Positions 1 to 8,666 are shown, counted from the first letter of the stretch. The stretch is DNA of 64,000 bases from Collinsella sp. An7 (GCF_002159335.1 NZ_NFHP01000001.1:62001-126000), one strand, 5' to 3'. The notes: generated from the letters alone by a model not told the origin. Numbers and translations are program-made.

Positions 1-2
1 AG

Positions 3-1481
3 CAGCACTACCAGACGTTCTTTGAGCGCTTCGCCCCGTTTGGCGTGGAGGTTGAGGTGCTCAGCCGCTTTCGCACGCCGGCCCAGCAGAAGCGCGCCCT
101 GGCGGCGTTTGCCGAGGGCAAGGTCGACGTACTGGTGGGCACGCACCGTCTGCTCTCGGCCGACGTCAACCCCGCAAAGCTCGGCCTCGTGATCATCGAC
201 GAGGAGCAGCGCTTCGGCGTGCAGCACAAAGAGCAGCTCAAGAACCTGCGCGAGCAGATCGACGTGCTCACGCTCTCGGCCACGCCCATTCCGCGCACCA
301 TGCAGATGGCGATCAGCGGCGTGCGCGACATGAGCCTCATCACCACGCCGCCCACGGGGCGCCGCCCGGTGATTGTGCACGTGGGGGAGTACGACCCCGA
401 CGTGGTGAGCGCCGCCATCCGTCTCGAGCTCTCGCGCGGCGGGCAGGTCTATTACGTGTCCAACCGTGTTAAGACCATCGACGACGCCGTGGACCGTGTG
501 CACGAGGTGGCGCCCGAGGCGCGCGTGGGCGTGGCGCACGGCAAGATGAGCGCGCGCGAGGTCGAGGATGTGATGATCGAGTTCGCTACGGGCAAGATCG
601 ACGTGCTCGTGGCCACCACGATCATCGAGAGCGGCATCGACAACCCGCACACCAACACGCTCATCATCGAGGACTCGCAGCGGCTGGGCCTGGCGCAGCT
701 CTACCAGCTCAAGGGCCGTGTAGGGCGCTCGGCTACGCAGGCGTACGCGTACTTTATGTTCCCCGGCGAGATTCCGCTCACGCCCGAGGCCACCGAGCGC
801 CTGACCGCGCTCGCGGAGTTTCAGGACCTGGGGAGCGGCATGCGCATCGCCATGCGCGACCTCGAGATCCGCGGCGCCGGCTCGCTCGTGGGCGCCGAGC
901 AGCATGGCAACCTCTCGAGCGTGGGCTTTGACCTCTTTACCCAGATGCTGGGGCAGGCCGTGGCCGAGGCGCGCGGCGAGGGCGGCGAGGTCGAGCAGGC
1001 GACGGTTGCCATCAACCTGCCGGCCGACTTCTTCTTGGACGAGGAGTACGTGCCCGCTGTCGACAAGCGCGTGCTGGTGTACCGCAAGGTTGCGGCGGCG
1101 GAGACCTTGGCAGAGGTCGATGCGGCTGAGGCGGCCTGCGAGGAGGAGTTCGGCGCGCTGCCGCTCGCGGCCAAGAACCTGTTCGACCGCGCGCGCCTGC
1201 GCATCCGGGCGGACCGTCTGGGGATGGAGAGCATCTCGCTTGCGGCGGGGCGCCTCACGTTCCAGGGCGTCGACGTGCCCAAGACAGTGGCGTTCGACCT
1301 CAAGAGCCGTCTCTCGGCCGTCAATTTCCCCAAGAGCCGCAAGCTCTCGGTGCCCTACAAGGCAGGTGCCGGGTCAGGTACCGGTGTGGGCCGCGGGCTC
1401 GATGCCAACGACCCCGCGGGCCCCGTGGCGGCGGCGCTCAAGGTGCTCGAGCAACTCGGACCGAGTGGGGATGACGACTGA
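3..1481 (+). CDS. mfd: Transcription-repair coupling factor Mfd (C-terminal part, 5' truncated by window)
   Basis: Mfd is the ATP-driven translocase that pushes stalled RNA polymerase off damaged DNA and hands the site to UvrA for nucleotide excision repair. The frame is already open at base 3, so the UvrB-like and polymerase-binding modules lie outside the window; 492 residues are visible. Superfamily 2 helicase motifs are clear: the DEEQ box in VIIDEEQRFG near residue 65, SATPIPRT near residue 90, and QLKGRVGRS near residue 235. The remaining C-terminal part matches the TRCF domain. The gene ends without an obvious intrinsic terminator and is followed after about 90 bp by a small membrane-protein gene. 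Identification is firm; only the missing N-terminus limits it. Confidence 0.95.
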   Translation, partial: QHYQTFFERFAPFGVEVEVLSRFRTPAQQKRALAAFAEGKVDVLVGTHRLLSADVNPAKLGLVIIDEEQRFGVQHKEQLKNLREQIDVLTLSATPIPRTMQMAISGVRDMSLITTPPTGRRPVIVHVGEYDPDVVSAAIRLELSRGGQVYYVSNRVKTIDDAVDRVHEVAPEARVGVAHGKMSAREVEDVMIEFATGKIDVLVATTIIESGIDNPHTNTLIIEDSQRLGLAQLYQLKGRVGRSATQAYAYFMFPGEIPLTPEATERLTALAEFQDLGSGMRIAMRDLEIRGAGSLVGAEQHGNLSSVGFDLFTQMLGQAVAEARGEGGEVEQATVAINLPADFFLDEEYVPAVDKRVLVYRKVAAAETLAEVDAAEAACEEEFGALPLAAKNLFDRARLRIRADRLGMESISLAAGRLTFQGVDVPKTVAFDLKSRLSAVNFPKSRKLSVPYKAGAGSGTGVGRGLDANDPAGPVAAALKVLEQLGPSGDDD

Positions 1482-1567
1482 TTGTCATTTCGACGCGCTG
1501 AATAACCGCGCATTGGATGGATACATAGAAATAGCGATGCGTGTCTACGGATATGAGGGGGTCGGAG

Positions 1568-1918
1568 ATGCCCGGAGTATTTGTCTGTGCGGCTATCGCG
1601 GTGCTTTGCCTAGCGCTGGCGATCGTGCTGCTTACCGGACGGGGCGCCTTTCTGGTGGCGGGGTACAATATGGCGACTCCCGAGGAGCGCGCTCTGTACG
1701 ATGAGAGGAGGCTCAGCCGCTCGGTGGGTTGCCTCATGGTCTTCTGTGCTGTTTTCGCAACCGTAATGGCACTGGCGTGCTGGTGCGCGCAGGAGGGTCT
1801 GATGACGAGGGGCGCCGTGACGACCATGGGGACGGTGGGCGCACTTTTGCTCGTTTCTGTCATTGGCGGCGTGGTCTGGTATGCCAATACGCGCTGCTTC
1901 CGCAGACCCAAGCGCTGA
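1568..1918 (+). CDS. DUF3784-like small membrane protein
   Basis: A 116-residue protein with three hydrophobic segments (about residues 3-21, 56-76 and 88-106), resembling DUF3784 proteins of Firmicutes and Actinobacteria, whose function is unknown. The segment RGAFLVAGYNMATPEER after the first helix is typical of that family. The start was set at the ATG at 1568 because a GAGGGGG Shine-Dalgarno sequence lies six bases upstream; a GTG at 1541 would add nine residues but has no such site. It is the last plus-strand gene before the convergent toxin-antitoxin pair. The family call rests on the GYN-x-PEER pattern and length. Confidence 0.7.
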   Translation: MPGVFVCAAIAVLCLALAIVLLTGRGAFLVAGYNMATPEERALYDERRLSRSVGCLMVFCAVFATVMALACWCAQEGLMTRGAVTTMGTVGALLLVSVIGGVVWYANTRCFRRPKR

Positions 1919-1925
1919 GCGGACC

Positions 1926-2237
1926 TCAGCAGCTCGGCAGCGAGCGGTGGTCGAACACGCCCACCATGCGGATCACGTGGCGGCGTTCGCGCTTGAAGTA
2001 GACGACGAGTACGTCGTCATCGTGGATGTGGAACTCGAAATGGTTCCCATCGGCGAACGGCTGGCGCGCGAGCACGTGCTCGTCCCAGCCGGTCTCTTCG
2101 ATGTGGCCCTTTTCCTGCAGTTCGAGGATCGCTTCGCGGATCGTCTTGATGATGGCGAGATAGTCACGCCGGGGATATTTGTCCCTAAACGGGCGCACCG
2201 TTTCCCAAAAGGCGTTCGTCGCCTTGACCTGCCACAT
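1926..2237 (-). CDS. RelE/YafQ-type toxin of a type II toxin-antitoxin system
   Basis: A 103-residue basic protein with the RelE/ParE fold pattern: an N-terminal strand and helix pair, then strands ending in DVLVVYFKRERRHVIRMVG and a C-terminal histidine (VFDHRS) in the place where YafQ-type toxins carry a functional His. Such toxins are ribosome-dependent mRNA endoribonucleases that are inhibited by the neighbouring antitoxin. Its start codon overlaps the antitoxin stop (TGATG on the minus strand), so the two are translationally coupled. Toxin class is inferred from size, partner and the C-terminal strand pattern; a ParE-like gyrase poison is less likely given the conserved His. Confidence 0.85.
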   Translation of the reverse strand: MWQVKATNAFWETVRPFRDKYPRRDYLAIIKTIREAILELQEKGHIEETGWDEHVLARQPFADGNHFEFHIHDDDVLVVYFKRERRHVIRMVGVFDHRSLPSC

Positions 2238-2551
2238 CAGATCGCCACCTCGCTGGCGTCGACGCCCAGCATCTCGAGGACATCATCGGGCATCGTCGTC
2301 GCATCGAACGCGTCGTCGGGGATGAGCCCGTACTCCTTGGCCTCCTCGCGGAGCATGGCGAGATGGACCTCGTCGGAGAATCGCTGGCCCGTCGGTCCGA
2401 GGAACAGCCCGTCGAAGGGGCTGATGCCGGTGTTGGCGACCTGCGTCACCATGACGCGCATCGCCATCGCCGAGGTCAGGCCGCTGCGGGCGAACACCTT
2501 GTCGGCGCGCGCCTTCACATCGTCATCAATGGTGGTCTGCAGGAGAGCCAT
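2237..2551 (-). CDS. RelB/DinJ-family antitoxin
   Basis: A 104-residue protein beginning MALLQTTIDDDVKARADKVF, a typical RelB/DinJ ribbon-helix-helix start: a short DNA-binding strand, then two helices with the GLTSAMAMRVMVTQVA segment. The acidic C-terminus (about residues 60-104) would wrap the toxin. An excellent AAGGAGG ribosome-binding site lies six bases upstream. It is the first gene of the pair, as expected for an autoregulated antitoxin, and a dyad around its -10 box is the probable operator. Confidence 0.88.
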   Translation of the reverse strand: MALLQTTIDDDVKARADKVFARSGLTSAMAMRVMVTQVANTGISPFDGLFLGPTGQRFSDEVHLAMLREEAKEYGLIPDDAFDATTMPDDVLEMLGVDASEVAI

Positions 2552-2569
2552 GAGAACCTCCTTCTATGG

Positions 2570-2603
2570 GAATGCCATGCAAACCCATTATACCCATGCA
2601 TTC
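2570..2603 (-). promoter_or_regulatory. Promoter -10 box inside an inverted repeat, upstream of the relBE-like pair
   Basis: On the minus strand a consensus TATAAT (2587-2592) lies between two arms, GAATGCCATG (2570-2579) and CATGCATTC (2595-2603), that are inverted copies apart from a one-base insertion. RelB-type antitoxins repress their own operon by binding such dyads, so this is the likely operator. No good -35 box is visible. Confidence 0.65.
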
Positions 2604-2637
2604 AAACGGAATGACGCTCCCGAGGCGCTTGCTCCTT

Positions 2638-2670
2638 TTGCTATAGTTGCTACGCTTGCTATAGTTGCTA
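2638..2670. repeat. Two direct 15-bp repeats upstream of the acetyltransferase gene
   Basis: TTGCTATAGTTGCTA occurs at 2638-2652 and exactly again at 2656-2670. The second copy runs into TATAAG (2669-2674); with TTGCTA at 2647-2652 as -35 and a 16-bp spacer this could be the promoter of the gene starting at 2709. The repeats could also be a regulator site. This is AT-rich compared with everything around it. Confidence 0.5.
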
Positions 2671-2708
2671 TAAGCAGGTAGATGCCCAGATGGCGGGAGG
2701 ATGGAGTG

Positions 2709-3371
2709 ATGGCGGACGTGATGGGGGACACGGAGCAGCGGGCGGTGCCGACGAGTGGGCTGCGCATCCGCGTAGCGACGCTTGCGGACGCGGCTCGCTG
2801 CCATGAGATCTATGTACCCTACGTGCGCGACACGGCAGTGACCTTCGAGTACGAGCCCCCGACGTTCGACGAGTTTCGCGCCCGCATGGCAAAGACCCTT
2901 GAGCGCTACCCCTATCTTGTTGCCGAAAAGACGGATACCGGCGCGCACGACGCTAGCGCCCGCATCGTCGGCTACATGTACGTGAGCCCCTTTAAGGCGC
3001 GTCCCGCCTACGACTGGGCGGTCGAGACCTCCATCTACGTCGACCGCGCGTGCCGCCGCGGCGGCGTGGGCCGTGCACTGCATGATGCGATGGAGCGCTG
3101 CCTTGCCGCGCAGGGCATCCTCAACATGGAGGCCTGCATCGCCACGACCGACGTGGAGGACGAACACCTCACCAACGACAGCTGGCGCTTTCACGAGCGC
3201 ATGGGCTACCGTCTAGTGGGCGAGTTTAGGCAGTGCGGCTTTAAATACGGCCGCTGGTGGAACATGATCTGGATGGAACGGCACATCGGGGAGCATCGCA
3301 GCGACCAGCCGCCCATCACTCCGTTCCCGCAGGTGCGCGACCAAGTGCGTGAGCGTTACGGCATCGGATAG
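2709..3371 (+). CDS. GNAT acetyltransferase, phosphinothricin acetyltransferase-like
   Basis: A 220-residue GNAT-fold enzyme that would transfer an acetyl group from acetyl-CoA to an amine. The acetyl-CoA binding loop is RRGGVGRA (residues 116-123), preceded by the strand ETSIYVDRA. The layout RVATLADAARCHEIYVPYV at the start and the NDSWRFHERMGY motif near residue 165 resemble the Pat/Bar (phosphinothricin or methionine-sulfoximine acetyltransferase) branch, but the substrate cannot be read from sequence. The ATG at 2709 has GGGAGG eight bases upstream and is preferred over an ATG at 2682. Three separate GNAT genes occur in this window. Confidence 0.85.
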   Translation: MADVMGDTEQRAVPTSGLRIRVATLADAARCHEIYVPYVRDTAVTFEYEPPTFDEFRARMAKTLERYPYLVAEKTDTGAHDASARIVGYMYVSPFKARPAYDWAVETSIYVDRACRRGGVGRALHDAMERCLAAQGILNMEACIATTDVEDEHLTNDSWRFHERMGYRLVGEFRQCGFKYGRWWNMIWMERHIGEHRSDQPPITPFPQVRDQVRERYGIG

Positions 3372-3399
3372 AACCGGGAGCCTCCGCCTCAGCCGGCAT

Positions 3400-3457
3400 G
3401 TGACAACGGGGACAGGTTGATTTGTCACGTGACAATCCAACCTGTCCCCCTTGTCAC
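3400..3457. repeat. 58-bp near-perfect palindrome, family A copy 1
   Basis: Two arms meet at a central CACGTG and each contains the block GGGGACAGGTTG or its complement. A second 58-bp copy with the same layout but partly different arm sequence lies at 47906-47963. It sits between the acetyltransferase and recQ; a TATAAT at 3470-3475 just after it is the probable -10 box of recQ. Confidence 0.85.
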
Positions 3458-3501
3458 GCGGGGGCGGCGTATAATCCTCGCTACTACGAAGGGGGTGGGC
3501 G

Positions 3502-5568
3502 ATGGCTCAGATGGCAGACGCTCGGACGGCACTCGAGCAATACTTTGGCTACCGGTCGTTCCGGCCCGGCCAGGAGCGGCTCGTCGAGGCCATCCTCGCC
3601 GGTCGCGACGCGCTCGGCGTTATGCCCACCGGTGCCGGCAAGTCCATCTGCTACCAGGTGCCCTCACTCGTGCTCCCCGGCCTCACCCTCGTGGTGAGCC
3701 CGCTCGTCTCGCTCATGGGCGACCAGGTCCGCGCCCTCAAGGCCGCGGGCGCGCGCCCGAGCTATCTCAACTCAACCCTCACCGTGCCGCAGCAGAACAC
3801 CGTGCTCAAGCGTGCGCGCGAGGGCTGGTACCAGATCATGTACGTGGCGCCCGAGCGTCTGGCCGACGAGCGCTTCTTGGCGTTTGCGCAGGCCTTGGCC
3901 GCGCCCGGCGGGCTCGGCATCCCGCTCGTGGCGGTGGACGAGGCACACTGCGTGAGCCAGTGGGGGCAGGACTTTCGCCCCTCGTACCTCGAGATTGCGC
4001 GGTTTATCGATGCGCTTCCCTCGCGCCCCGTCGTGGCGGCCTTTACCGCCACCGCCACCGAGCGCGTGCGTACCGACATTGTCCAGATGCTGGGCCTCCG
4101 CCGTCCCGAGACCGTGGTGACCGGCTTTGACCGGCAGAACCTCTACTTTGGCGTGGAGGAGATGGGCGACAAGGCCAAGGCCGCGTGGATTCGCGATTAC
4201 GCCTGCGCGCACCCGCGCGAGAGCGGCATCATCTACTGCTCGACGCGCAAGGCCGTGGACGCGCTCGCCTTTGAGCTCGGCCGCGAGCTTGCACCGCACG
4301 GTATCCAGGTGGGGCGCTACCACGCGGGCATGTCGGCCGACGAGCGCACCTGGAACCAGGCGGCGTTTATCGACGACACCGTGCCCGTAATCGTGGCGAC
4401 CAACGCCTTTGGCATGGGCATCGACAAGCCCAATGTACGCTACGTCATCCACCACAACGTGCCCGAGAGCATCGAGGCCTACTACCAGGAGGCGGGCCGC
4501 GCCGGCCGCGATGGCGATCCGGCGAGTTGCTACCTTCTGTGGAACGGCAACGATTTTAGGCTGCGGCGCTATCTCATCGACCAGACGCACGACGAGGCGG
4601 AGGCAGACCCCGAGGCGGCCGAGCGCGCGCGGCAGAACCGCTACCGGCTGCTCCAGGCGATGGAGGGCTACTGCGAGACCACAGGCTGCCTGCGCGCCTA
4701 CATCCTCCGTTACTTTGGCGATGAGGGGGCGCTCGGCGTGGAGGCGCCCGGCGGAGCAGTTGCGGACGCGGCCGGCACGGCCGGTGCGGATGGCGTAGGC
4801 GGCGTGGTCTCGGCGGCGGGCGAGGCCGCCGCTCCCTCGGCGATCCCATCCGTCGCGCACCCGGCCGGCTGCGGTAACTGCTCCAACTGCACCACGAGCT
4901 ACGAGGCCGAGGACGTTACCCCGCTCGCGCGCGAGGCCGTGCTGCTGGTACGGGCGACGGGCGGGCGCTTTGGCCGCGCGCTCGTGGCCGATGTGCTCCA
5001 TGGCGCCAACACTGAGCGCATCCGCCAGTACCGGCTCGATGAGGCGCCGGGCTACGGCAGCCTGCGCGACGAGCCCACCGCTCGCATCAAGGACGTGCTG
5101 AGCCAGCTCGTCGGTCGCGGCTACCTCGTGCAATCGCAGGGGCAGTTCCCCACGCTCGGGCTCGGCCCGCGTGCGGCGGAGGTTCTGGCCGAGACGCCGG
5201 AGCGGCCCTTCTGCTTTACCATCAAGCGCCGTGCCGCGGCCCGTCGCTCGCCGGCGCGCTCGCGGCGCGCGGTCGATCTGCTCCGCGCCGAGGCGGCCAC
5301 TGACAGCCGTCCGCGCGTGGGCGACGATGCCGAGCTCTTTGAGCGGCTGCGCGGCGTTCGGCGCGAGCTTGCCCTCGAGCGCGAGTGGGCGCCCTATATG
5401 GTTGCGAGCGACAAGGCCCTACGCGGCATGTGCCGCCGCCGACCCACTACGCGCGAGGAGCTGCTCGAGGTGCCGGGCATCGGCGAGAAGAAGGCCGAGG
5501 ATTTTGGCGACGTCTTCTTGGCCGAGATCGCCCGTTTTGAGGAGGAGCACGCAGGCTCGGATGGCTAG
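3502..5568 (+). CDS. recQ: ATP-dependent DNA helicase RecQ
   Basis: RecQ unwinds DNA 3' to 5' in recombinational repair and stalled-fork processing. In 688 residues the order is: Walker A MPTGAGKS (41-48), DEAH box (146-149) followed by CVSQWGQDFRP, helicase C-terminal domain with YYQEAGRAGRDG, RQC zinc-binding and winged-helix region, and an HRDC domain at about 605-685 (ending in the helix-hairpin motif EVPGIGEKKAEDFG). An alanine/glycine-rich stretch of about 45 residues (roughly 409-455) is inserted between the first zinc-region cysteines and the CGNCSNC pair. The ATG at 3502 follows AAGGGGGTG. It stands alone, with its promoter just downstream of a palindrome. Confidence 0.96.
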   Translation: MAQMADARTALEQYFGYRSFRPGQERLVEAILAGRDALGVMPTGAGKSICYQVPSLVLPGLTLVVSPLVSLMGDQVRALKAAGARPSYLNSTLTVPQQNTVLKRAREGWYQIMYVAPERLADERFLAFAQALAAPGGLGIPLVAVDEAHCVSQWGQDFRPSYLEIARFIDALPSRPVVAAFTATATERVRTDIVQMLGLRRPETVVTGFDRQNLYFGVEEMGDKAKAAWIRDYACAHPRESGIIYCSTRKAVDALAFELGRELAPHGIQVGRYHAGMSADERTWNQAAFIDDTVPVIVATNAFGMGIDKPNVRYVIHHNVPESIEAYYQEAGRAGRDGDPASCYLLWNGNDFRLRRYLIDQTHDEAEADPEAAERARQNRYRLLQAMEGYCETTGCLRAYILRYFGDEGALGVEAPGGAVADAAGTAGADGVGGVVSAAGEAAAPSAIPSVAHPAGCGNCSNCTTSYEAEDVTPLAREAVLLVRATGGRFGRALVADVLHGANTERIRQYRLDEAPGYGSLRDEPTARIKDVLSQLVGRGYLVQSQGQFPTLGLGPRAAEVLAETPERPFCFTIKRRAAARRSPARSRRAVDLLRAEAATDSRPRVGDDAELFERLRGVRRELALEREWAPYMVASDKALRGMCRRRPTTREELLEVPGIGEKKAEDFGDVFLAEIARFEEEHAGSDG

Positions 5569-5728
5569 TGGGTTGGCGGGTGGAGTGCCGCGCCCCGCAC
5601 GCCGCACGCCGCGACTCGGCATGCCCGCCACGGGGTAGTATCTCCACCAACTGTGGCGTGGCCGCGTGCCAGGCCGCCGTCAATATGCCGTATCACTGCC
5701 AACGCGCTGCGCAGGGGGAGGCCCGCAC

Positions 5729-6886
5729 ATGGCAAACATCATCGACTACCTGGGCTACGAGCTCGCAAGTTTTGACGACCGGCCGCTCAACCCTCTCGAC
5801 GCGGCCATCCTCACCCAGGCGTGCATGATCGTTGGCGAGGGGGTCGTTCCCGCTCCGCCGCGCACCCCCGCCGCGCTCACGCGCCTGCGCACGCTCGTGG
5901 CGCCCAAGACCCTGCGCACCGCGCGCTTTGACGAGCTCGCCCGCACCGAGCGCTTTGACACCATGTTCACCGGCTTTGTGCCCGGCGACCTCAAAGCGCT
6001 CCTCTTTGCGCTGGTGGCGAGCCCGCGTTTTCGCGACCTCGGCCTCTGCGGCTACCGCGCCGTGTTTGACGAGGGCTCGCACACGCAGTTCTCGGCCACG
6101 ACCTACCTGTGGCGCGACCGCTGGGCCTTTGTGGCGTTTCGCGGTACCGACACCTCCATCACCGGTTGGCGCGAGAACTTTGATATGACCTACAAGCCCG
6201 CCGTCCGCGCGCAGCGCCTTGCGGCGAGCTATCTCGAGACTATGGCCGCACATCTGCCGTGCCCGCTCTATGTGGGCGGTCACTCCAAGGGCGGCAACCT
6301 GGCACTCTTTGCCGCACTTACGGTGAGCCCGCGGGTGCAGGGGCGCATCCAGCACGTGTGGGCGCTCGACGCTCCGGGCTTTAAGCTGGGGCGCTTTACC
6401 GCGGCGGACTACGAGCCGCTCGCGGGGCGCATCACGCGGATCGTGCCGCAAGACTCCATCGTGGGGATGCTCCTTGAGCACGAGGGCGGCGAGCGCACGG
6501 TAACGAGTTGGGCGCAGGGAATCGACCAGCACGCGGTGTTCTCGTGGGAGGTGGCCGACGATGACTTTGTGGGGCGCGACCGGCCAAATGACTCCTCGCT
6601 CGCGCTGCGGGCGATCGCCCTGGAGTGGCTCGGTAGCATGGACGACGCGCGCCGCGAGCAGGTGGTCGATGCGCTCTTTGCTGCCATTGCCGCGAGCGGG
6701 GCGCGGAGTGCGGTGGACGTGCTGAGCGGTGGGCCCGACATGGGACGCGCGGCGATGGATGCCGTGCGTGCGCTCGACCCGTCCGACCGCGAGGTCCTCA
6801 TGCAGGAGCTCGGCAATCTGGCGGGCATTGCGGCACGCCGTGTGGGGCAGGACATGGCTCAGGCGCTCTTTGGCTGGATGGGGTAG
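5729..6886 (+). CDS. DUF2974 (Mbeg1-like) putative lipase/hydrolase
   Basis: A 385-residue alpha/beta-hydrolase-like protein. The nucleophile elbow GGHSKGGNLALFAA places the catalytic serine at about residue 186, and the preceding strand carries WAFVAFRGTDTSITGWREN, typical of lipase-3/DUF2974 proteins. No signal peptide or membrane segment is seen, so it should be cytoplasmic. The natural substrate is unknown. The ATG at 5729 has GGGGGAG eight bases upstream; an earlier ATG at 5666 lacks such a site. It ends about 65 bp from the convergent ABC-F gene. Confidence 0.82.
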   Translation: MANIIDYLGYELASFDDRPLNPLDAAILTQACMIVGEGVVPAPPRTPAALTRLRTLVAPKTLRTARFDELARTERFDTMFTGFVPGDLKALLFALVASPRFRDLGLCGYRAVFDEGSHTQFSATTYLWRDRWAFVAFRGTDTSITGWRENFDMTYKPAVRAQRLAASYLETMAAHLPCPLYVGGHSKGGNLALFAALTVSPRVQGRIQHVWALDAPGFKLGRFTAADYEPLAGRITRIVPQDSIVGMLLEHEGGERTVTSWAQGIDQHAVFSWEVADDDFVGRDRPNDSSLALRAIALEWLGSMDDARREQVVDALFAAIAASGARSAVDVLSGGPDMGRAAMDAVRALDPSDREVLMQELGNLAGIAARRVGQDMAQALFGWMG

Positions 6887-6951
6887 GCGGCTACCCGGCG
6901 GAGAGCTACGGCCTATCGGATGGTCGCGGCCCATTGGCTCGCCCACCGCCG

Positions 6952-8427
6952 CTACACCTCGCGCACCCGCCCGTCGCGGACTTCCCAGGTGCGGTTTGTG
7001 CATGCTGCGAGAAAGGCGCGGTCGTGGCTGACGAGCACGAGCGCCCCGGGGTAGGCCGCGAGCGCGCGCTCGAGCGCCTGGGTTGAGTGCAGGTCGAGGT
7101 GGTTGGTCGGCTCGTCCATAACGATGAGTACCGGCTGGTCCAGCAGCCCGCGGGCGAGCATGAGCTTGCGGAGCTCGCCGGGGCTCGTGCGTGCGCCGAC
7201 GAGGATGTGGTCGGGGTCGGAATTGAGCTGCGCCACGGTGGAGAGCACCCGCCCGCGCTCCGCCTTGCCGAGCTCGCGAATCTGCGTGAGCACCGCAGCG
7301 CGCTCCTCGGCGCTCGGCTCTTGGGGAATGTCGAGCAAGCGCAGGTCGGGGGCGATGAGCGTGCGCAGGTGGTTGAGGAGGGTCGTCTTGCCAGCGCCGT
7401 TGGGCCCCACGATGGCCACATGGTCGGTGTTGTCCACGTAGAGCTCGGGCATCTCGAGCGTGCCCGGCCCGCAGGGGATGCGTCCCTCCGGTAGGTGCAC
7501 GAGGGTCTTGCGCGGGCTCGGCTGAGCGTTGAGCCAGAGGCCGCCGTCGTAGCGTTTGGCCACGTGCGCTGCGGCGAGTCGCTCGCGCGCTGCGGCAAGA
7601 CGTGCGTCCATTTGCGCCGAGGCCCGCCCGGCCGAGCCGTCCTTGCCGGTAAAGATGGCCAGGTTGATTTTGCCTTTGGCGTCGTGGTCCTTGGGATCGA
7701 GGTGTCGCTTGCTGCGCCGCGCCTGGGCGCGTGCCGCCTCGTGGGCGCGGCGGTCCTTCTCGGCTGCAAGCCGCGCAAGGTCCTCCTTGGCGGCCTCGCG
7801 CTCGCGGCGCGCCGTCTCGCGCTCAAGCTCCGCCTGGCCGTGCGCGGCGGTGTAGCCGCCCGGCCGCACCACAAGGCCGCCGTGCTCAAACGAGATGCAG
7901 CGGCTCACGAGCGCGTCGAGCAGCTCGCGGTCGTGGCTCACGAGGATGCCGATCCCGCGGAACCGCCCGAGCGCGGCGGCGAGCTCGGCGCGGGCGTCCA
8001 CGTCGAGGTGGTTGGTGGGCTCGTCGGCCACGAGCACGTCGGGCCGGCGCCAGAGCGCCACGGCAATCTGCAGCTTTTTGCGCTCACCGCACGAGAGCTC
8101 GTCAAAGCGCCAGGGCATGTCATCCTCGAGGGCAAAGATATGCCGGAGCTCGCGGGCCTCGCGTTCATAGTCGACGGCAAAGTCAAAGAGCTCCTCGGGC
8201 GGGTCGTCGACCTCTTGCGTGCAGAGGACCGCCACGAGCCCGCGCGTGACCGAGCCCGCGTCGGGGGCAAGAAGCCCACAGGCAATGCGCGCGAGCGTGG
8301 ACTTGCCGCAGCCGTTATCGCCCAAAAGGCCGGTCCAGCCCTGCGGGAACGTGATGAAGATGTTGCTGAGGATGGGGGAGGGGGCGGCAGGGTAGGTGTA
8401 GCTCACCCCAGAGAGCGCAAGTTGCAT
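6952..8427 (-). CDS. ABC-F family ATPase (tandem ATP-binding cassettes)
   Basis: A 491-residue protein with two ATP-binding cassettes and no membrane part, the ABC-F layout. Cassette 1 has Walker A GDNGCGKST (about 36-44), signature SCGERKK and ADEPTNHLD. Cassette 2 has GPNGAGKTT (about 338-346), signature SPGELRK and MDEPTNHLD. Between them lies a long Arg/Ala/Glu-rich helical linker. ABC-F proteins act on the ribosome, either as translation factors (Uup, EttA) or as antibiotic-resistance factors that displace drugs; the divergent first signature and a long leader make the resistance type plausible but not shown. AAGGAGA lies six bases before the ATG. Confidence 0.88.
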   Translation of the reverse strand: MQLALSGVSYTYPAAPSPILSNIFITFPQGWTGLLGDNGCGKSTLARIACGLLAPDAGSVTRGLVAVLCTQEVDDPPEELFDFAVDYEREARELRHIFALEDDMPWRFDELSCGERKKLQIAVALWRRPDVLVADEPTNHLDVDARAELAAALGRFRGIGILVSHDRELLDALVSRCISFEHGGLVVRPGGYTAAHGQAELERETARREREAAKEDLARLAAEKDRRAHEAARAQARRSKRHLDPKDHDAKGKINLAIFTGKDGSAGRASAQMDARLAAARERLAAAHVAKRYDGGLWLNAQPSPRKTLVHLPEGRIPCGPGTLEMPELYVDNTDHVAIVGPNGAGKTTLLNHLRTLIAPDLRLLDIPQEPSAEERAAVLTQIRELGKAERGRVLSTVAQLNSDPDHILVGARTSPGELRKLMLARGLLDQPVLIVMDEPTNHLDLHSTQALERALAAYPGALVLVSHDRAFLAACTNRTWEVRDGRVREV

Positions 8428-8666
8428 AAGACGTCTCCTTGCGGACCCGTACCGTGGCGGTGGGCCCTGGTAGCGGGCGCTCGGGCTTGCGTGGTGGGTC
8501 CGTGTCGCGATGCGGCGACGGGCCGGTCAAGCCGAGAGGCCCCGGGGAACCAACTGAGATGTCTAGCGAATGCGCACGTGCTCCTGCCTTTCCGCCGATC
8601 CGATGGCGCCGCCACACGCACTGCGGGGCACACGCCCCACTCGGTCGGCGCGGCCAGTGTAGCACA
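8428..8666 (-). promoter_or_regulatory. Long leader and -10 box of the ABC-F gene
   Basis: On the minus strand TACACT (8656-8661), preceded by TGC, looks like an extended -10 box. It would give a leader of about 220 bases before the ATG at 8427. The leader is rich in potential GGGCC/GGCCC pairings. Resistance-type ABC-F genes in other bacteria are often controlled by leader attenuation, but I see no convincing leader peptide or terminator here. Confidence 0.35.

Noticed and set aside
5693-7003. A 436-codon antisense frame over the DUF2974 gene
   Set aside because: No ribosome-binding site and no domain; His/Arg/Gly-rich composition typical of a shadow frame.
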